A stretch of DNA of 64,000 nucleotides from Clostridia bacterium (lineage in GTDB: Bacteria; Bacillota_A; Clostridia; Christensenellales; Aristaeellaceae), in NCBI GenBank assembly GCA_017938645.1, contig JAGBBE010000075.1:41688-105687 (forward strand). Direction: 5' to 3'. The translations under genes were made by a program, and so were the position numbers. Positions within the stretch are counted from its first letter, which is position 1, and every line of letters starts with the position of its first letter. This document shows positions 41,809 through 50,139 of the stretch, piece after piece. Below the pieces are notes generated by a model. It did not search any database and was not told the origin of the DNA. It worked only from the letters and a program-made list of their open reading frames with translations.

Positions 41809-43066
41809 AAAATGCCAAACCCTCAGCGCCCGTATGTGCGGCGCATCGATGGCTCTTTACCTGATCTGGCTCCTTCTGCCTGCGGTGCAGACCACCGGAC
41901 GCGCCATGACCGGCGCGGCGTGCGTGGCATTGTTTGCCGTGGGCGCGGTGCTGGACTGGACCTATTTCAAGGCGAATTTCATCGACCTTTTTCTGCGCGC
42001 GGCGTGTGCTGTGCTGCTGCCGCTGGGTCTGCGCGTTTTCATGAACCGCGGCGGCACGAACTTTGCCGGCTTCTATGTGCAGCAGGTGATGTTCTGGTTT
42101 CCGCTGATCTTTGCCGGGTACGCGCGCAGACGCGGCGACCGCAGGCTGTGGAAGCCGCTTCGATGGATTCTTCTGCTGACCGTGGCGGTTACGGTATGCA
42201 CCACCATCGGCTGGCTCATTCAGGGCATGCTGCGCGGCGGACGGATTTACGCCTATTCGCGCTCGCTTGGCTACGCAGGCGAGGGCCGCGAAGCCTATCT
42301 CAAGGAACTGATGCTTCGCAACATCGGCGGCTACGACTTCGTATACGCCATGGTGGCGGCGCTGCCGCTGACATGCATCCTCATCCAGCAGCACAAGGGT
42401 GCAAGGCGCGGCGCGTTCATCCTGCTGGCTGCGCTGGAAACGGTGATGATCCTCCTTTCCCAGTATACCTACGCCATGCTCTACGCTGCGGCCATTCTGG
42501 CAGTCGAGGTGCTGGCGCTGATTCTGCGCAGGGTTTCGAAGGGCAAAATCGGTCTGGGCGCGTCGCTTCTGTGGTCGCTGACGCCGTTTATTCTAATGTT
42601 CCTTCTGCGTCAGCCGCTGGCGGCGCTTGCGGCGGATGTGTGCCGAAGCCTCGGCATGAGCAATGTGGCCTTCAGCATGGAGCAATTGCTTCTGGCGCTT
42701 CAGGGGCAAGCGACCAGTGCCGACAGCCGTTTGAGCTATTACCTGATTGCTGTTGAAGGTTTTCTGCGTTCGCCGGTCTTTGGCAGCATGTTCTCCTCTG
42801 AGAAGCTTCTCAGCCTTCACAGCGACGTGCTCGACCTTCTCTCCGGCACGGGTGTCCTCGGCGCGCTGACCGCCGCCGGCATGATCTATCTCATGGGACG
42901 CGGAAGCCTCTCGGGTGCAAGGCATCATCCCCAGCGCGCGCAGCTGATCGTTTGCGCCTGCGCCGTAGTTGTCACCGCACTGCTCGGCACGGTGGTCTAC
43001 AGCCGTGACATCATGGCCGTCACCATGATCGGAACCATGCTGATTCTGGAAGGAGAATCCCTATGA
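41801..43066 (+). CDS. O-antigen ligase/polymerase-like membrane protein
   Basis: 421 residues, about eleven membrane segments with a large periplasmic-like loop (RIYAYSRSLGYAGEGREAYL to MLRNIGGYDFVYAM). Hydropathy and the late segment DSRLSYYLIAVEGFLRSPVF with FGSMFSSEK, including the Arg and acidic positions, resemble Wzy/WaaL-type O-antigen ligases. The overall identity to any family is not readable by eye. The start is GTG at 41801, ten bases after AAAGGAG, overlapping thrE by eight bases; the track's upstream start lies deep inside thrE. Could polymerise or attach a surface glycan. Confidence 0.6.
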   Translation: MSEKCQTLSARMCGASMALYLIWLLLPAVQTTGRAMTGAACVALFAVGAVLDWTYFKANFIDLFLRAACAVLLPLGLRVFMNRGGTNFAGFYVQQVMFWFPLIFAGYARRRGDRRLWKPLRWILLLTVAVTVCTTIGWLIQGMLRGGRIYAYSRSLGYAGEGREAYLKELMLRNIGGYDFVYAMVAALPLTCILIQQHKGARRGAFILLAALETVMILLSQYTYAMLYAAAILAVEVLALILRRVSKGKIGLGASLLWSLTPFILMFLLRQPLAALAADVCRSLGMSNVAFSMEQLLLALQGQATSADSRLSYYLIAVEGFLRSPVFGSMFSSEKLLSLHSDVLDLLSGTGVLGALTAAGMIYLMGRGSLSGARHHPQRAQLIVCACAVVVTALLGTVVYSRDIMAVTMIGTMLILEGESL

Positions 43067-43506
43067 GCGACGCCTATGTGAAAACCTACAAGCCCCTTGC
43101 CCTCTGGCTGGCCGTCTTCCTTGCCTCGCTTGCGGCCGTTCCGCTGTCGCTGGTCTGGTTCATCCCGGAAAGCATCCTCACCCCGGCGATGCTGTGCTGC
43201 ATCTATCTGGGCATTCTGGCGTTGTTCATCCTGATTCATCGCGGCGGTTATGTGTACTGGATCAACGGCGGTCCTTCCTTTGAGGAGGCGCGCGACGCGG
43301 ACGAATCCCTCCGCCGCGCCTATGCCTGGGCGCATCTGAAGCGCTTTCTGGCTGCCGGAGCGGCGCTGGTGCCGTATCTGGTTTTGAGCTCCGTATTCAA
43401 CTGGCCCACGTGGCTGGATATCATCATCTTCGGCGCGGCGGTGATCGCGGCGGCTCTGTCCACCGTAAACATCCGCTTTGCGCCCCGGCAGGAGGAAACC
43501 AAATGA
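43063..43506 (+). CDS. Small four-helix membrane protein of unknown function
   Basis: 147 residues with four hydrophobic segments (two near residues 12-30 and 40-60, two near 95-115 and 120-138) and a soluble middle loop NGGPSFEEARDADESLRRAY. I recognise no family. It overlaps the upstream stop and the downstream start by four bases each (ATGA), so it is translated together with its neighbours. It may assist the ligase-like protein. Confidence 0.7.
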   Translation: MSDAYVKTYKPLALWLAVFLASLAAVPLSLVWFIPESILTPAMLCCIYLGILALFILIHRGGYVYWINGGPSFEEARDADESLRRAYAWAHLKRFLAAGAALVPYLVLSSVFNWPTWLDIIIFGAAVIAAALSTVNIRFAPRQEETK

Positions 43507-44612
43507 AAATTTCCAAAAAAGCCGCGCTTGAGTGGTTTACGTTCTTTTCCGAGCTTCCCGAGGACGAGGAGCTGATGCCGTTTCAGCAGGAGATCGTGCT
43601 GGATGTATTAAGCCAGATTGAGGCGGCGGTGGACCATCATCACCGCGAGCTCATGGCGAAGATTCCCGGCCTGAAGAGCCTGTGCGGACGCACCTGCTTC
43701 GTGGGCGATGAGAGCAAATTCTCCGCCGGATGCCGCTCCTGCCTGACCGGCACGGGTCTTTCGGCCATCCGCAAAACCAACAAGTGCAACCTCAACTGCA
43801 AGTTCTGCTACGACTTCGGCCAGATGGACTGTCAGCCGCCCATCGGCGAGGGCATGTGGGAAATCGGCGGCACGAAGTTCCGCGAGGAGGATGTGGAGCT
43901 GCTGCTGTCCATCCACAAAAAGCCCACGGGCATCTCGTATGTCTATCTCGAGCCCTTCATGGAAATCGAGAAGTATTACGGCATCATCCGCAAGTTCCAC
44001 GAGGCCGGCATCCATCAGCACATGTACACCAACGGCACGCTGGCCACGGAGGAAAACCTCAAGGCGCTGGCCGAAAGCGGTCTGGATGAGCTCAGGTTCA
44101 ACCTCGGCGCGTCCAACTGCGCCGACAGGGTGATCGAGGCCATTGGCATTGCGAAGAAGTATTTCCGATTCGTGGGAATCGAAACGCCCATGACCCCGGA
44201 GTTCTTCAAGGCGTTCTTCGAAAAGAAGGACAAAATTCTCGCAACCGGCGTGGACTTCATCAACTGCGCCGAGCTGCACTTAAACCCCAACAACATCGAA
44301 AACTACTGGGGCGAAAACTTCTACGTCTGCCGCAGCGGCTATCTGTCGCCCATTTTCAGCCGCAACCTGACGCTGGAGTTCATGCGCATTGCCGACGAAG
44401 AAAAATGGCCCATGCTCGTGCATGATTGCTCCAATCACACCAAGTTCGCCCGCGACCTCAACCTGCGCGCCAAGGAGGGCGGCTGGTTCGGTTCCAGCGC
44501 CTACGGCAGCGAGTTCCCCTCTGTGCTCTTCGAGGCCTTCCTGCCGGTATTGCAGGATGAATCCTTCACCTTCGTGGAGGAGGAGGACGGACAGTACGAC
44601 ATGGGTTTCTAA
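43503..44612 (+). CDS. Radical SAM protein of unknown function
   Basis: 369 residues. The 4Fe-4S motif CNLNCKFC (CxxxCxxC) near residue 97, with an upstream Cys-rich segment CGRTCFVG and AGCRSCLTGTGLS that may bind another cluster. YVYLEPFMEIEKYYGIIRKF and HMYTNGTLATEENLKAL follow the SAM-barrel pattern seen in enzymes like MoaA. No SPASM-like C-terminal cysteine set is obvious; single Cys residues occur at FYVCRSG and VHDCSN. Function unknown. ATG overlaps the preceding stop. Its position behind membrane and export genes suggests modification of a small exported or envelope molecule (inference). Confidence 0.8.
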   Translation: MKISKKAALEWFTFFSELPEDEELMPFQQEIVLDVLSQIEAAVDHHHRELMAKIPGLKSLCGRTCFVGDESKFSAGCRSCLTGTGLSAIRKTNKCNLNCKFCYDFGQMDCQPPIGEGMWEIGGTKFREEDVELLLSIHKKPTGISYVYLEPFMEIEKYYGIIRKFHEAGIHQHMYTNGTLATEENLKALAESGLDELRFNLGASNCADRVIEAIGIAKKYFRFVGIETPMTPEFFKAFFEKKDKILATGVDFINCAELHLNPNNIENYWGENFYVCRSGYLSPIFSRNLTLEFMRIADEEKWPMLVHDCSNHTKFARDLNLRAKEGGWFGSSAYGSEFPSVLFEAFLPVLQDESFTFVEEEDGQYDMGF

Positions 44613-44623
44613 AGGAGGCAGGT

Positions 44624-45004
44624 ATGCTCAGCGCCATTCATCACATCGCCATCATCGCGTCCGATTACGAGCGCGCCGTGGACTTCTACGTGCGCAGACT
44701 CGGTTTTGAAGTCCTGCGCGAAAACGCCCGCCCCGAACGCGGCGACATCAAGATCGACCTGCGTCTGGGCGATGAAACCGAAATCGAACTGTTCATCGTG
44801 CCCTCTGCGCCTGCGCGCGTAACCCGGCCGGAGGCGCGGGGACTTCGCCATCTGGCCTTCCGCGTGGACGATCTGGAACAGGCCGTACAATGGCTGCGGG
44901 AGCGCGGCATCGAATGCGAGCCCATCCGCGACGACGTATACACCTCCCGCCGGTGCACGTTCTTTTTTGACCCCGACGGCCTGCCGCTGGAGCTTCACGA
45001 CTGA
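44624..45004 (+). CDS. VOC/glyoxalase-family protein, YaeR-like
   Basis: 126 residues. HHIAIIASDYERAVDFYVRR at the N-terminus, EIELFIVP near 50, RPEARGLRHLAFRVDDLEQA near 70 and FFFDPDGLPLELHD at the C-terminus give the metal positions His, Glu, His, Glu of vicinal-oxygen-chelate enzymes. The set closely resembles E. coli YaeR and the GloA2 group, whose substrate is uncertain. ATG behind AAAGGAGG, 11 bases after the radical SAM stop. Last gene of the operon. Confidence 0.88.
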   Translation: MLSAIHHIAIIASDYERAVDFYVRRLGFEVLRENARPERGDIKIDLRLGDETEIELFIVPSAPARVTRPEARGLRHLAFRVDDLEQAVQWLRERGIECEPIRDDVYTSRRCTFFFDPDGLPLELHD

Positions 45005-45066
45005 TCTTCTCCGATTCTTCCCGCATTGGTCATACTTTGGCCACATTCCTCTGGTATCCTGAGGGT

Positions 45067-45292
45067 GTCAAAAGACAAAATGCGCCAGGAAGCGGCGCAC
45101 AGGGATGCTCTTACGTAAGATGAACGGTTTTTTCTCCCTTTCGAACCGGCGGAAATGACTGCACGGCGATTATTTGCTCTGTTTCCGCGCACCCTGCGCT
45201 TCCTGAGCGCGACAAACAACTACGCAGATCCATCTCTGCGCATCCATATAGAAAAAGGCAAGAGAGCGCATGCACGTTCTTCTGCCTTTTTC
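45067..45292 (+). ncRNA. Probable structured non-coding RNA, class unknown
   Basis: The 374 bases between the VOC gene and arsR hold no ORF but a dense fold. A long-range helix AGGAAGCG/CGCTTCCT (45087-45094 with 45197-45204) extended by CAGGG/CCCTG (45100-45104 with 45192-45196) encloses two hairpins, CGGTT/AACCG (45125-45148) and GCGGAAA/TTTCCGC (45149-45188). A CGCAGA/TCTGCG hairpin (45223-45240) and a terminator with AAAAAGGCA/TGCCTTTTT (45252-45291) follow. A local TGCGCC/GGCGCA hairpin (45081-45099) competes with the long-range helix. An extended -10 TGGTATCCT ends at 45060. arsR has its own promoter, so this looks like an independent transcript; the strand is not certain. Confidence 0.55.
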
Positions 45293-45321
45293 ATTTTATT
45301 TTCAGAAAAATTATTTTAGAA

Positions 45322-45350
45322 TTGACTTAATTAAATAAACATTATATAAT
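45322..45350 (+). promoter_or_regulatory. Promoter of the arsR-ABC exporter operon
   Basis: TTGACT (45322-45327), 17-base spacer, TATAAT (45345-45350). The surrounding AT-rich DNA could hold the ArsR operator, but I see no clear long inverted repeat. Confidence 0.85.
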
Positions 45351-45378
45351 ATGGTTCGTCAAAAAAGGAGGGAAAAAA

Positions 45379-45726
45379 ATGGAGGATCAGATGCTCAAGG
45401 CATTGGGCGATCCAACGAGATTCCAGCTGCTCAGGCTGGTCAGCGAACGCGGCTACTGCGTAAAGGCGCTGGCGCACAGCACGGGCCTGTCCGAATCGGC
45501 TGTTTCGCAGCATTTGAAAATCCTGCGCGAAGCCGGGCTGGTGTACGGCATGAAAAGAGGCTACTACACCCACTACTGCGTGGACAAGGACGCGCTCGGC
45601 GTGCTGATTGACGAGCTGGATCAGATGAGACACATGCAGCGCAAGGCTTGCGACGGCCCATTCTACGGCTGTCCGGAGGCGGAGAGCGTGCGCTGTAAAT
45701 CCTATGTACCGCCGGACAAAAGATAA
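45379..45726 (+). CDS. ArsR/SmtB-family regulator
   Basis: 115 residues. A winged helix with LKALGDPTRFQLLRLVSERG and the recognition helix GLSESAVSQHLKILREAGLV, typical of ArsR repressors, then a beta wing MKRGYYTHYCVDKD. The C-terminal tail has three cysteines (KACDGPFYGCPEAESVRCKS) plus those at GYC and HYC, which could sense metal or thiol stress. ATG behind AAAGGAGGG. It is followed after 19 bases by an ABC exporter, which it probably regulates. Confidence 0.88.
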   Translation: MEDQMLKALGDPTRFQLLRLVSERGYCVKALAHSTGLSESAVSQHLKILREAGLVYGMKRGYYTHYCVDKDALGVLIDELDQMRHMQRKACDGPFYGCPEAESVRCKSYVPPDKR

Positions 45727-45745
45727 AAAAGGAGCTGAGCCTGTT

Positions 45746-47479
45746 TTGCTGAAACGTTTTCTTCACTACTACAAGCCCCACAAAAAGATGCTTGGCCTCG
45801 ACCTTGGCGCGTCGCTTCTAATTTCCGTCATCGGCATGGTGTACCCGGTTGTCACCAACAGGATGCTTAACGAATATATTCCGCAAAAGATGTATTCCAC
45901 CATCGTCATCGCCGGTCTGGTCGTGCTGGTGCTGTATGCGCTGCGCATGATGCTGCGCTACTTCGTGCAGTATTACGGCCATCTCATCGGCGTACAGATG
46001 CAGTCCCAGATGAGGCAGGATCTCTTCGCCCATCTGGAAAAGCTGCCCTTCAGCTTCTACGACAACCACGAAACCGGCCGCATCATGACCCGCATGACCT
46101 CCGACCTGTTCGAGGTATGCGAGCTTGCGCACCACGGACCGGAAAACCTGCTGATCTCCTCTGTGATGATCCTCCTTTCCTTCGGATATCTTGCGTCGAT
46201 CGATCTGATCCTGACGCTGATCATCTTCGCCTGCGTGCCGATTCTGGTGGTAGTCACGCTGCACTTCCGCAAGGCCATGAGCCGCGCCTTTGACGACCGC
46301 CGCAAATCCAACGCCACCATCAACGCCGCCGTGGAAAGCAGCGTGACCGGCATCCGCGTTACCAAGGCCTACACCAATGCCGACCGCGAAGTCGAAAAGT
46401 TCTCCAAAGGCGACCATCAGTTTGTGGACGCCTCCCGCCGCGCCTATCACGCCATGGCGCAGTTCCACTCCTCCACGGCGTTTGTCACCGACGTGTTCAA
46501 CGTCTTCATCCTCATCGCCGGCGGCCTGTTCCTCTACGCCGGACGCATCTCCTTCGGCGATTATTCCACGTTCATCGTTTCCGTGAACCTCTTCATCAAC
46601 CCCGTCAACACCCTCATCGGCTTCATGGAGCAGTTCCAGAACGGCGTGAGCGGCTTCCGCCGCTTCCTCGAGATCATGGACGAGGAGCCCGAAAAGGACG
46701 CGCCCGACGCCAAGGAACTCAAGGACGTCAACGGCGTCATCGAGTTCAAAAACGTCACCTACGCCTACGATCCCACCAAGGAAGTTCTGCACGATGTGAA
46801 CCTGCGCCTTGAAAAGGGCCGCAAGCTCGCGCTCGTCGGCCCCTCCGGCGGCGGCAAGACCACTCTGTGCCATCTGCTTCCCAACTTCTACAAGCTCACC
46901 GAGGCGGAAGGCTCCATCCTCATCGACGGTCAGGACATCCGTTCCCTGACGCTGGAATCCGTGCGCCGCAACATCGGCATCGTGCAGCAGGATGTGTTCC
47001 TGTTTGTGGGCACCATCCGCGACAACATCCTCTACGGCCGTCCCGACGCCACCGACGAGGAGGTCTACGAGGCCGCCCGCCGCGCCAACATCCACGACTA
47101 CGTCATGACCCTCGAAAAGGGCTACGACACCGAGATCGGCGAGCGCGGCGTAAAGCTCTCCGGCGGACAGAAGCAGCGCCTCTCCATCACCCGCGTGTTC
47201 CTCAAGGATCCGGCCATCCTGATCCTCGACGAGGCCACCAGCGCCCTGGACAACACCACCGAGGTTCTCATCCAGCAGGCGCTGGACGAACTGTGCAAGG
47301 GCCGTACCACGCTGGTGGTTGCCCACCGTCTGTCCACCATCCGCAACGCCGACGAGATCGCCGTAGTCATGGACGGCCGCATCACCGAGCGCGGCACCCA
47401 CGAGGAACTCATGGCCGCCGACGGCACCTACAAGAACCTCTACGCCCTGCAGTTCCGCGACAACGATCTGTTTGAGTGA
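45746..47479 (+). CDS. ABC exporter with fused membrane and ATPase domains
   Basis: 577 residues. Six membrane segments to about residue 305, including the FYDNHETGRIMTRMTSDL coupling region, then the ATPase: Walker A GPSGGGKTT near 370, Q-loop IVQQDVFLFVGTIRDNI, signature KLSGGQKQRLSITRVFL, Walker B AILILDEATSALD and H-loop VAHRLST. This is the type IV exporter (MsbA/BmrA/CydC-like) half-transporter that acts as a homodimer. Substrate unknown; linkage to ArsR with many Cys hints at export of a toxic compound. The start is taken as TTG at 45746; GGAG lies 11 bases upstream, so an alternative nearby start is possible. Confidence 0.88.
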   Translation: MLKRFLHYYKPHKKMLGLDLGASLLISVIGMVYPVVTNRMLNEYIPQKMYSTIVIAGLVVLVLYALRMMLRYFVQYYGHLIGVQMQSQMRQDLFAHLEKLPFSFYDNHETGRIMTRMTSDLFEVCELAHHGPENLLISSVMILLSFGYLASIDLILTLIIFACVPILVVVTLHFRKAMSRAFDDRRKSNATINAAVESSVTGIRVTKAYTNADREVEKFSKGDHQFVDASRRAYHAMAQFHSSTAFVTDVFNVFILIAGGLFLYAGRISFGDYSTFIVSVNLFINPVNTLIGFMEQFQNGVSGFRRFLEIMDEEPEKDAPDAKELKDVNGVIEFKNVTYAYDPTKEVLHDVNLRLEKGRKLALVGPSGGGKTTLCHLLPNFYKLTEAEGSILIDGQDIRSLTLESVRRNIGIVQQDVFLFVGTIRDNILYGRPDATDEEVYEAARRANIHDYVMTLEKGYDTEIGERGVKLSGGQKQRLSITRVFLKDPAILILDEATSALDNTTEVLIQQALDELCKGRTTLVVAHRLSTIRNADEIAVVMDGRITERGTHEELMAADGTYKNLYALQFRDNDLFE

Positions 47480-47489
47480 GGAGCCGGCC

Positions 47490-47897
47490 ATGAACATTGA
47501 AGTTTCCTGCGGCGCCGTGGTCTTCACCCGCACGCCCGACGGAATCCGCTACGTCATCATCCGTTCCCTGGAAGGTTTCTACGGTTTTCCCAAAGGCCAC
47601 ATGGAACAGGGCGAAACCGAGCGCGAAACCGCCCTGCGCGAGATCCGCGAGGAGGTCGGACTTACGGTTCGCCTCCTCGGCGGCTTCCGCGAAGTCTACG
47701 AGTACCCGCTGCCCAAAAAGCCGGGTGTGACCAAGCGCGTCGTCTACTTCCTGGCGGAGTACGAAGGCCAGTCTCTCACGCCGCAGGCCGAGGAGCTTTC
47801 GCAGGCGGAATTGATGAGCTTTGACGAGGCCATGTCTGCGTTCCAGTTTGAGAATTTGAGGGAATTGCTTGTAAAAGCCGAAAGAGCAATTTCATAA
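47490..47897 (+). CDS. Nudix hydrolase
   Basis: 135 residues. The Nudix box is complete: GHMEQGETERETALREIREE followed by VGL, starting near residue 36 and preceded by FYGFPKGH. AVVFTRTPDGIRYVIIRS at the N-terminus and VYFLAEYEG later fit Ap4A hydrolase/8-oxo-dGTP-like members. The substrate is unknown. ATG at 47490, ten bases after the ABC gene stop with GAGGAGCC upstream, so it belongs to the arsR operon. Confidence 0.88.
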   Translation: MNIEVSCGAVVFTRTPDGIRYVIIRSLEGFYGFPKGHMEQGETERETALREIREEVGLTVRLLGGFREVYEYPLPKKPGVTKRVVYFLAEYEGQSLTPQAEELSQAELMSFDEAMSAFQFENLRELLVKAERAIS

Positions 47898-47906
47898 ATC
47901 CCATCC

Positions 47907-47946
47907 GCCGATTCTTCTCCAGAAGAAATACGGCGGTTTTTTATTC
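47907..47946 (+). terminator. Terminator of the arsR operon
   Basis: CCGCCG / CGGCGG with an inner TTCTT/AGAA pairing and six T after it. Confidence 0.75.
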
Positions 47947-48053
47947 AAATATTTGAAAAACACATAAAATTTGAGACCAAAATGGTTGAATCTGGAATTT
48001 CTTTCTGGTACGATGAAACAAGAACCGAATTGACTTCGAAAGGCGGCTTCCAA

Positions 48054-48815
48054 ATGAAAAAGAACGTATTGAAACTCGTTGCACTGGTTGTACTGGTATG
48101 CCTTCTGCCTGTATGCGCTTTGGCGCTTGAACCGGTGAAAATCACCTCTATGAATGACAATGGCGACGGTACTGTTACCATCACCTGGGACAACCCCAAC
48201 AACGGCGTGGTGACCGTCGGCAGTCTTGCCATGTCTGGTCTCGACGCAGGCAACGCCATCGTTCCCGACTTCGACATCACCGGCAACACCTACACTTTCA
48301 AAAACCTTGCTCCAGGTCTGGAGTACGGCCTTGTCGTTATGCCTGAAGTCGAGCTGGATTACGCCGACCTTCAGTTCATTGAAGTTGCTGACGTGCCCGA
48401 GTTTGACGATTTCCACTTTGTCGTCAAGGATGCTAACCTCACCCATTTCCTGCCCACTGAAAGCAGCTATTCCTACAACTACGCCAACGACCTTTCCAAC
48501 GAAAAGATCTATGACTTGCTGGACGAAAGACAGTTCTGGGTCAAGATTGATTTCTCCCATCTCAGCCACAGAAACTCCTTTACCGTTCCGGTGCTGACCG
48601 TCGTCACCTCTCCGACCGGATATGTGGAAACCGATGCTGATGAGATCGAGATTACCGCCAACTGTATCGGCTTCTGGCGTACCATGGTCTACATGAACGG
48701 CGCTCTGGAAGCGATGTATGAAACCAGCGGCGAAATCCCCACCGGCGAATACAACGTAAAAGTCTACCTGGATGGCGCTTTTGCCGGCGAATCCTCGTTT
48801 GTGGTTAAGGACTGA
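48054..48815 (+). CDS. Secreted protein with fibronectin-III-like N-terminus
   Basis: 253 residues. A signal peptide with KKNVLKLVALVVLVCLLPVC and a likely cleavage after ALA; there is a Cys in the hydrophobic part but no clear lipobox. Then VKITSMNDNGDGTVTITWDN resembles a fibronectin-III strand pair. The rest is rich in Asp, Tyr and beta-branched residues and has no family I recognise; FVVKD at the end resembles a beta-strand tail. ATG at 48054 behind AAAGGCGG. Monocistronic. Base composition starts to become AT-richer here. Confidence 0.65.
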   Translation: MKKNVLKLVALVVLVCLLPVCALALEPVKITSMNDNGDGTVTITWDNPNNGVVTVGSLAMSGLDAGNAIVPDFDITGNTYTFKNLAPGLEYGLVVMPEVELDYADLQFIEVADVPEFDDFHFVVKDANLTHFLPTESSYSYNYANDLSNEKIYDLLDERQFWVKIDFSHLSHRNSFTVPVLTVVTSPTGYVETDADEIEITANCIGFWRTMVYMNGALEAMYETSGEIPTGEYNVKVYLDGAFAGESSFVVKD

Positions 48816-48857
48816 TCAGAAGCAATATTTACTCAGAGGAAGAAGTAAGCATTACCT

Positions 48858-49583
48858 ATGGAATATAAACAGCTGTATCTGTGCAGAAAGTGTCAGTCCT
48901 GGTACGGAATGAATCCGGAAGAAAGTCTAAAAGGCTGTCCTGACTGCAAAGCCGAACTGGAGTATGTGCCGGTTGATTATGCAGCGTACACTTCCATGCC
49001 AGAGACGAATCAGAGAGCTTTCTGGTCAAAGTACTTGAGTGAGCCTCGAAAAGGAACAGATGTTTGTCGGGAGCTGACTGAGAGAAGATCTGGCATAGAG
49101 GCAAAGACTTCTGCGGATGGCACCTCTGAACGTGAAACCGATTCAGAAATGAATACGAGGAAAACAATAGGCGCAATCATTTTGCTTGCCTGTTGGCTTA
49201 CGTTTCAGTGGTTTGTTGGGGTTGGACAAGTTAATCAGGATTTTTTGCAGTTGGTACAAGAAACAGGAATCGATCAGCAACTGTCGACTGATGCTGTTAT
49301 TTATGAAGCAACGAGAATATCTACGCTGCTCGCTACGATCAGTGTGGGCCTTTCTACGCTTTTCATGATAACTATTCCCCTTATCTGCAGATTGGTTTGC
49401 AGAAGGAGAATTTCTTACAGCATTGGAAACCAGATTTGTCTGTGGAACAGTGTTGTCCTGCTCTTACTTCCCATCGTTTTTGAAAGGCAAATTATCAGTG
49501 GTATTGGTGCGCTCTGTTTTTATTTCATTAACAAATGGTTTTTCGTCGAAAATAAACCCGTCTATTCTTCATCTGATGAATGA
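48858..49583 (+). CDS. Zinc-ribbon membrane protein of unknown function
   Basis: 241 residues. An N-terminal zinc ribbon, YLCRKCQSWYG and KGCPDCKAE (two CxxC pairs), then a polar linker and four membrane segments: TIGAIILLACWLTFQWFV, ISTLLATISVGLSTLFMITI, ICLWNSVVLLLLPIVF and ISGIGALCFYFI. No family recognised; similar layouts occur in stress-type or regulatory membrane proteins. Codon use is visibly more AT-rich than in flanking genes, which suggests recent acquisition. ATG at 48858 with GAGGAAG upstream; 42 bases after the secreted protein gene. Confidence 0.65.
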   Translation: MEYKQLYLCRKCQSWYGMNPEESLKGCPDCKAELEYVPVDYAAYTSMPETNQRAFWSKYLSEPRKGTDVCRELTERRSGIEAKTSADGTSERETDSEMNTRKTIGAIILLACWLTFQWFVGVGQVNQDFLQLVQETGIDQQLSTDAVIYEATRISTLLATISVGLSTLFMITIPLICRLVCRRRISYSIGNQICLWNSVVLLLLPIVFERQIISGIGALCFYFINKWFFVENKPVYSSSDE

Positions 49584-49589
49584 GCCAAA

Positions 49590-49629
49590 CCACAAAGCCC
49601 GGCCAGCGTATGCTGGTCGGGCTTTGTGG
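49590..49629. terminator. Strong terminator hairpin
   Basis: An 18-bp stem around a GTAT loop, arms beginning CCACAAAGCCCGGCCAGC, directly after the zinc-ribbon gene. It may act in both directions. Confidence 0.7.
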
Positions 49630-49736
49630 TGAACTGACGATTAGTGTCCTTGGAGCGTGTTGGCGATACCCTCTATATCGTTAATCACACTCACACTAGG
49701 CATCGTCAAGTAACTGTATCAAATCAAGATTCTTCC

Positions 49737-49922
49737 TTACTGGCCCGGCTGTTCTTTTCCCTTCTTTTTGTCTACATTCTTAGTCAGCTTCAAAACCAGC
49801 CATGCTGTGCCACCATAAAGCAATCCCGTTGGAATTCCACCCAGAATAATTCCAGCACTTTCACAAAGCGTGGTAACCAGAACGATAAACAAAGCACCAC
49901 ATACCCAAATCAGAACCTTCAT
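49737..49922 (-). CDS. Possible 61-residue two-helix membrane protein
   Basis: Two hydrophobic segments (VLIWVCGALFIVLVTTLC and GGIPTGLLYGGTAWLVL) followed by a lysine-rich tail. The ATG has only a weak GGGGG upstream and there is no known family, so this is a tentative gene in an AT-rich gap. The rest of 49630-50090 shows nothing else I can support. Confidence 0.4.
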   Translation of the reverse strand: MKVLIWVCGALFIVLVTTLCESAGIILGGIPTGLLYGGTAWLVLKLTKNVDKKKGKEQPGQ

Positions 49923-50058
49923 TTTTTAGGCCCCCATATTTATGCATTACCACACAGAATTTGGAAACATTATATCATTACCTTGCTTCCAAATCAATAC
50001 GCTCTGTCTCAATGCTACCTTTCGCTTAGTTCGCACCTTCCCTCATTATCTCTCCTCC

Positions 50059-50087
50059 TTTACACCCCACTCAAAACATGGTATAAT
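50059..50087 (+). promoter_or_regulatory. Promoter of the ABC importer operon
   Basis: TTTACA (50059-50064), 17-base spacer, TATAAT (50082-50087). Start about 45 bases before the gene. Confidence 0.8.
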
Positions 50088-50139
50088 AACAAAACAATGA
50101 AGGGCGCGGCCCGTACAACAAAAAGGAGGATTTTCCGTC

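Noticed and set aside
45067..45292. Leader riboswitch for arsR
   Set aside because: A strong terminator followed by an independent consensus promoter separates it from arsR, so direct control of arsR by read-through is not the simplest reading.
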